Below are positions 59,360-64,000 of a stretch of 64,000 nucleotides of DNA, one piece after another. The first letter of the stretch is position 1, and each line of letters opens with the position of its first letter. Position numbers and translations under genes: made by a program. This DNA is from Paraphysomonas bandaiensis (Eukaryota; Chrysophyceae), in assembly GCA_965644295.1 (NCBI GenBank), contig CBFFRP010000406.1, positions 372,001-436,000 of the forward strand, written 5' to 3'. The notes below the pieces were generated by a model. It was not told the DNA's origin, did not search any database, and worked only from the letters and a program-made list of their open reading frames with translations.

Positions 59360-60315
59360 TGTGACTGTGCGTGGGTTTACACTGAAAATTTGAATTTGTG
59401 TTTTTTTATGAGAACGTGGCGTGTCTGCCTCTGCTAAGCAGTTCTACATTTGATGTTGAATTCATGTGTCGTATGCTTTTCAAGACACTATATGTGTAGT
59501 ATTATTGTGCTGTGTTTGTGCCCGTTTCACGAATTTTGCAGATCATCAAAATTTAAGTAATATTGACAATAGGATTATATACATGCGGAAGTGGCATACT
59601 ATTCAAGTTGAATTATAGTTTATTGTGTTCATTATTCGATCTAATAATTTGTAGCGAGAATAACACTTCAAGTAGTAAAAGTTCGGGTTTCATCCCCTTC
59701 ACCGGGATCGGACATTTGGGCATACCCCCGCCACAATAGAGCAATAGAGGCTATCAGATTATGACATAATTAAATGGTAAAGACTTTGGTGTTGTAAAAT
59801 GCAATTTACTGAATGTTGTAATTATACATCCAATGCTTGAATTATAATTTATAATCAATAATCAATCTCACTTATTATTCATTGTCAACTTTAATTCATG
59901 TTGTCCCAGCTACATATACTATGTTTCACTACTATGTTTCCTATCAAGTTCATGTAATACTGTTAATGAACACTCTTCAAGTAATACATTAGAACTACAG
60001 CTCAACAATGACGAGATATAGTGGCTATATTTCAATTGTATCAACTACAAAATTATGTTACGAAACTTAGTAACACTTACTTCTATTCACACTTAGTAAC
60101 AACTTACTATACTTCACTTACTTATTATTATAGTAATATATTATATATTCTATATTGCTTTGTTTACGTTTATTCCATCTCACGCTATAGTAATATATAT
60201 ATCCATTAATATCGAGGCAGAAAGATAACTTACAGTAAATTGAGTATATAGTATCTCTATTGCGGAGTTGCTGTCAAAACTCTGAGGTTATTTCGAATAT
60301 GTTAGTAGTTACAGT
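59360..60315. other. Spacer with dispersed repeat
   Basis: AT-rich; contains the second copy of the 47-bp dispersed repeat at 60075-60121 and ends at the MITE. No gene recognised. Confidence 0.5.
60075..60121 (+). repeat. Dispersed 47-bp repeat, copy B
   Basis: Partner of 25176-25222, one mismatch in 47. Confidence 0.75.
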
Positions 60316-60411
60316 CAGGGCCTGGTAACTATTTATGGTCCATTAATGGTAGTCCAGTTCCCGGTTCCCGGCAATTATAATGGTATTACCATTAACGGCT
60401 ACCAGGCCCTG
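60316..60411. mobile_element. 96-bp MITE with 12-bp perfect terminal inverted repeats
   Basis: Ends are CAGGGCCTGGTA and TACCAGGCCCTG, perfect inverted repeats. Flanks are GTTACAGT (60308-60315) and GTTAAAGT (60412-60419), an 8-bp duplication with one mismatch. The interior (GGTCCATTAATGG, AGTCCAGTTCCCGG, CCATTAACGG) matches both ends of the larger element at 16874-18749, so this is a deletion derivative mobilised by the same or a related transposase. Confidence 0.9.
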
Positions 60412-60721
60412 GTTAAAGTCAAGTAAACTGTGTCCAATCTAGAAGTATAAAATATTAGCTGGGAATTTCAATTAACGAAACGTTGAATATCAATAATAAA
60501 CCCTTCGGCATTTTTCTTAGAAATCGCGTGATCAGTAATAAAATGCTAGATTTTGGTAAGTCAACTGGCCCTGAGAAAAACACAAGATTGACATTGCAAA
60601 AGCGTTGCCAATATATGTCGCAACTTCTATGCTACACATCACACATATTACCACTACATCAAATGTTACCAAACATACAAGGTGCGTAGGACTCTTGTAC
60701 CACGTATATGACTTCAAGAAT
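60412..60721. other. Spacer
   Basis: Between the MITE and the 3' end of the Sec14-like gene; nothing recognised. Confidence 0.5.
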
Positions 60722-61964
60722 TTAGACATCTCTCACGGAAACATGCCCAGAACATTCCGTATCAAACTACACAAGATACAAATTACGAGTGCGAACCCTT
60801 CAAGGGTAACAACATACAACATTACATACATGTAACATCACACATACACTTACTATTTCTGTAAACTGCTTCTTGCCAGAAATGTCCACAGCAGCGCGCA
60901 AGCTTCTGATTTCTTCAGGACGTAGGTGATCTTTCGATTCTCGCAAACTAGTTTCAAACAGAAACACATAACAAAAACTCACTAGTACTAAATGCTACTT
61001 ACAGCTCAACGATATAATCATCCAACTGTTCTTTAGATGCACCTGTGGACTCATCCCAATTCATGTCCCATGATACTTGCATGGTTCCTCCATACTCAAC
61101 AGGTATCTGATCAGCATCAATATGCTCCAAAACACTAGGAAGAAAATCCTTCCCTAAAATCATGAACTTTTCACTTGTTCGCGCATCAATAAATGGCTTA
61201 AATATTGCATACAGAGCAGGAAAATACCACGGACAATTGATGATGATGAGCTTGTGTAACCTTTCCGGAAAATAATTTTGGTCGATGTCAAGTATCTGAC
61301 GAATGTATCGGATACTTTCCATATCTAGCGATATGCTTACATGGCTCATGTCATTGACAACGATGCATTTCTGAATGTCTTTACCGAATTTCTCTGAAGC
61401 ATATTTGTATCGACTCGAGAAAATGTTGTTGCTTAGGACATGATACTGTACAAGTTCGTCAACAGTAAAATGCTGTAAAACTGTGGGAAAATAAGACTGA
61501 ACTCTTCCTGTTTGTTCCCAGTAGATAGGATACCCCTCTTTGCTGAAGCCCTGATGAGCAACTGGAAATAGATTGCCATGCGGGTGTGCGTCTAGATAAG
61601 AGGGAGTCGCAAGTAATGTCAGTGGACTGAGAGGGATGTTATGTAAAGGAAGAGGATCCATCAGTGTGTGTCTCCACTCATACCACTTTAAAACCATCTC
61701 CGATGCCTTGTCGATGCTACCTGCTCTCGCTCGAAGGAACCGCACGCAGTCTCCATCACTCAGAGCGCCGCTGATCTTACTTCCCACTGCATCTCTCAGG
61801 TCTGATATGTATGGCCTGTGGGCAGCGCTGTCATTGGTGAACACAGGATGAGACATGTTTACTGATACGTATGAATCACTGATAGCTGAGGATGCGACGC
61901 TGTTAATGGAGCTGCTGAGGGGATCGCGCTGCGCTGGGATGACTGCGTGTGTCTGTTTATACAC
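60722..61964 (-). CDS. Sec14-like CRAL-TRIO lipid-transfer protein
   Basis: Exons 61964-61003, 60947-60854 and 60766-60722 join in phase, 366 aa. The CRAL-TRIO-N part holds LSDGDCVRFLRARAGSIDKA and MVLKWYEWRHTL. The lipid-binding domain shows GYPIYWEQTGRV, KCIVVNDMSHVSISL, QNYFPERLHKLIIINCPWYF, FIDARTSEKFMILG and the closing IPVEYGGTM, which is the order in Sec14p/phosphatidylinositol transfer proteins. It is probably cytosolic or peripheral and would exchange phosphoinositide-related lipids. The start is uncertain: ATG 61964 gives a ~36-residue Ser-rich leader, and MSHPVF at 61856 is an alternative. The gene is head-to-head with the aspartic protease, and the 61964 start lies only 258 bp from that gene's ATG. 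Confidence 0.88.
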
Positions 61965-62221
61965 TGCAGTGTATCCACCATAGCGGAATACGTAAAGTAC
62001 AGGAAATCATAGGGATCGTAGCCCGTTTAATACTTCATCCGGTCGAAGGATATATTATATCCAATGAGAGAAATTTAAACGACAACACTGTCAATTCATT
62101 CGTCATAGTCCGTCACGGGACGGAGACGGTATTCTCTACCCGTACAGTCATCTGGCTGTGCTTCTATGCAGGTCGATCTCTACTTGTACCCAACACAGTC
62201 ATAGAGTTCGAACAGCAATGG
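61965..62221. promoter_or_regulatory. Divergent region between Sec14-like and aspartic protease genes
   Basis: 257 bp between starts. The protease frame is open throughout this interval but has no ATG until 62222 and no protease motif, so it is more likely promoter/5' UTR than coding. Confidence 0.4.
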
Positions 62222-64000
62222 ATGCCGCCCCCTATTCATCACAGTAGACTCATTCCCTGGCCCAGAGGCCCTTCAAGCATATCAGTGCTGTTTCTCCTCT
62301 GCGTTGTGATCGAATCAGTGCCGTATAATTCTCTGCTATCGTCTACTTTTACGAACACTGATCAGAGCTTTGAACTCTCTTATTTGGACGGGACTCGACT
62401 ATTCGGAAATATATGCAATGACGTGGTGAGTATAGGCGAATTCAAGTGTGTGACTAGCTTCGGATGTATATCTCCCCATCACGTAAACTTCCTCTTCTCG
62501 AGCGAGGCCAGTGGTATTCTCGGTATGGGTTTCGCCAGCAATGATAAAGGCATCGCCTCCACTAATTTGTTCCGAGCCATAACGAGTAATGCATCTTATC
62601 CATCTTCCCCACCTGAAAAAGTGTTTACTTTGGTGATCGACAAATATCTTGGGGGCGGAGTTCTGCAGCTAGGTGGATATGACTTGCATAACATCGGGGT
62701 TGATGTCAACCGGGCTTTTGATGTATATATCCTCAATGAATGTGATCAAAGTTATGTTGGTACAAAGTCTTCTATGGATTGCCCCTTCAAGCACTTTCGC
62801 GTGGCGATTGACTATTTGAAATTAGGTATGAATATGGTAGCATGTGTAGCTTTTGAACTTCTGATTGCTAACACTGATATATATATAGGAGGCCATGTTA
62901 TTTATGACAGTAGTACACTGGACAAGAAACTCACTGCAGTGGTGGACTCTGGAACTACTTGTCTGGTGCTTCCATCCAGGGCAGGGACTGAGAGGGTGTA
63001 TACAGGTGAAACCTCATTGTGTTTCACTGCTGTGGATCACACGCATACCGATTTCTTGTATATCTTCTCCGTATTTTAGGAATATTCTGGTTTTCATGAT
63101 GTGTCGTAGATGTGTACAAGTCCTTTTTGCAAAGATTGAGGTCTATTGGGGACTTGTCCACATCTAAGCCCTCTATCTATGTTGGAATTGGAGGCAGTGA
63201 AGTCGAAATACTCTTTGATACATATAGTCTTGCACTAAATTCGGAGAGCGCAGAATGGCTAGACCACGATGTGTACCACAGTTACCCTGTTGGGAGCGGT
63301 AACGGCACCATGTCTGATAACTCTGTGGACGATGGTCGCTACTATAGTCGTGCAGATGCCAAAAGTGATGCATACGCGTCGGATTCTCCACACCCTGTTT
63401 GCGTAATCACAGTTCCAGATTTTCCTGATTTATTTATCCTCGGAGATGTATTTATGCAGAATAGTGCCATTATTCATAACATGAGTGACCCTCAAAAACC
63501 CTTTATCACTATAATTCCTAGAATAGGGAGTACAAGCCGAATTCGAAACAGTCGACTCAATGAATTATCTCATTCAGAAACCCATGGCCTCGCATTGAAT
63601 CGGAATAGCTTGTCTAGTACAGGACCTGTTGTATCTCTATCGCTACAGCGACGAAATATATTGAAGAGAAACTTGATTGAACGGTTCTCTCGCGAAGCCA
63701 GTATGAATAATATTATAAAGAATAGAAGCACAACTTCTGACGTGATGTCATCAGTACGTCTTGAAGATATGATGGGCATCGAATATGTAGCAAGTATAGA
63801 AGTTGGAACCCCTCCTCAGAGAAACATTAGTATGATTGTGGACACGGGCTCAGGATCCATGGCTTTAATGTGAGTTGATATCGTTATATATAAAATTGCT
63901 CTGTTCATCTTATGCTATGCATGTGTATCAGCCGCGACTGCTATTGTCTGTTTTTTTGCTTATGATATCACCTGCTAATTATTGTCATGGCAGTACGGAG
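62222..64000 (+). CDS. Pepsin-type (A1) aspartic protease with unusual unit order, partial
   Basis: Exons 62222-62825, 62889-63005, 63110-63869 and a fourth from ~63994 that leaves the window. Start ATG 62222 is followed by a hydrophobic signal (SISVLFLLCVVIESV). Directly after it the chain enters the middle of a pepsin N-lobe (SSTFTNTDQSFELSYLDGTR, then ASGILGMGF), with no DTG before it. The C-lobe follows with AVVDSGTTCLVLPS (second catalytic Asp) and DLFILGDVFMQNSAIIHNM near its end. A ~100-residue basic/Ser linker then leads to a fresh N-lobe start: YVASIEVGTPPQRNISMIVD and the DTGSGS motif at the end of exon 3. So one protein carries an incomplete first unit and the beginning of a second. 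It is probably secreted or lysosomal. It could also be two genes fused by my model. Confidence 0.78.

Noticed and set aside
1-64000. CRISPR arrays, operons, bacterial promoters and ribosome binding sites
   Set aside because: The window is clearly eukaryotic with spliced genes; no regularly spaced repeat arrays were seen.

Overview
The window is nuclear DNA of a eukaryote. Almost every gene is built from exons that join in frame across short GT-AG introns (46 to about 250 bp). The genes are not in operons, and the spacers are AT-rich. The contents include a proteasome ubiquitin receptor, a kinesin-14, a ciliary PG-rich-repeat protein, secretory glycosylation and sulfation enzymes, a SNF2 ATPase, a Crinkler/RHS-type NTPase-nuclease, Ty1/copia elements and a piggyBac-type transposon. 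Together they suggest a flagellated protist. An oomycete/labyrinthulid-like stramenopile or a chytrid-like lineage would fit, but the sequence does not settle this.

Layout. 1-3.0 kb: two minus-strand genes of unknown function, the first a secreted protein cut by the window edge. 3.7-4.5 kb: a METTL27-like methyltransferase. 5.2-5.9 kb: a copia relic. 6.5-12.9 kb: a head-to-head secretory pair, namely a very large lumenal protein ending in a PLOD-like glycosyltransferase domain and a type II Golgi sulfotransferase. 14.3-15.4 kb: an unknown protein. 16.9-18.7 kb: a decayed DNA transposon with a piggyBac-like transposase; a related 96-bp MITE lies at 60.3 kb. 19.2-24.8 kb: a head-to-head cytoskeletal pair, a kinesin-14 with degenerate nucleotide-binding motifs and an STPG/SHIPPO-type protein. 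26.1-27.8 kb: RPN13/ADRM1. 29.7-32.2 kb: a Crinkler/RHS-type protein. 33.4-38.9 kb: a complete, apparently young copia element. 39.8-43.9 kb: two small unknown genes, a 68-bp inverted-repeat element and a solo LTR of the same copia family. 44.5-46.9 kb: a SNF2 ATPase. 47.7-52.8 kb: a head-to-head pair, a B-box/IQ/pseudophosphatase protein and an unknown 247-residue protein. 54.5-59.4 kb: a 1,404-residue coiled-coil protein. 60.7-64 kb: a head-to-head pair, a Sec14-like lipid-transfer protein and an aspartic protease with an unusual domain order that runs off the right edge.

The strongest unusual observations are three intact reading frames whose domains have lost their hallmark catalytic residues or order: the kinesin lacking P-loop, switch I and switch II consensus; the dual-specificity-phosphatase-like domain with Cys to Ser; and the aspartic protease whose first unit starts after the DTG motif. 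The possible fusion of a ~900-residue lumenal region to a PLOD-like glycosyltransferase comes next. All exon models were built by hand from splice signals and reading phase. All family assignments rest on motif recognition, not on searches.
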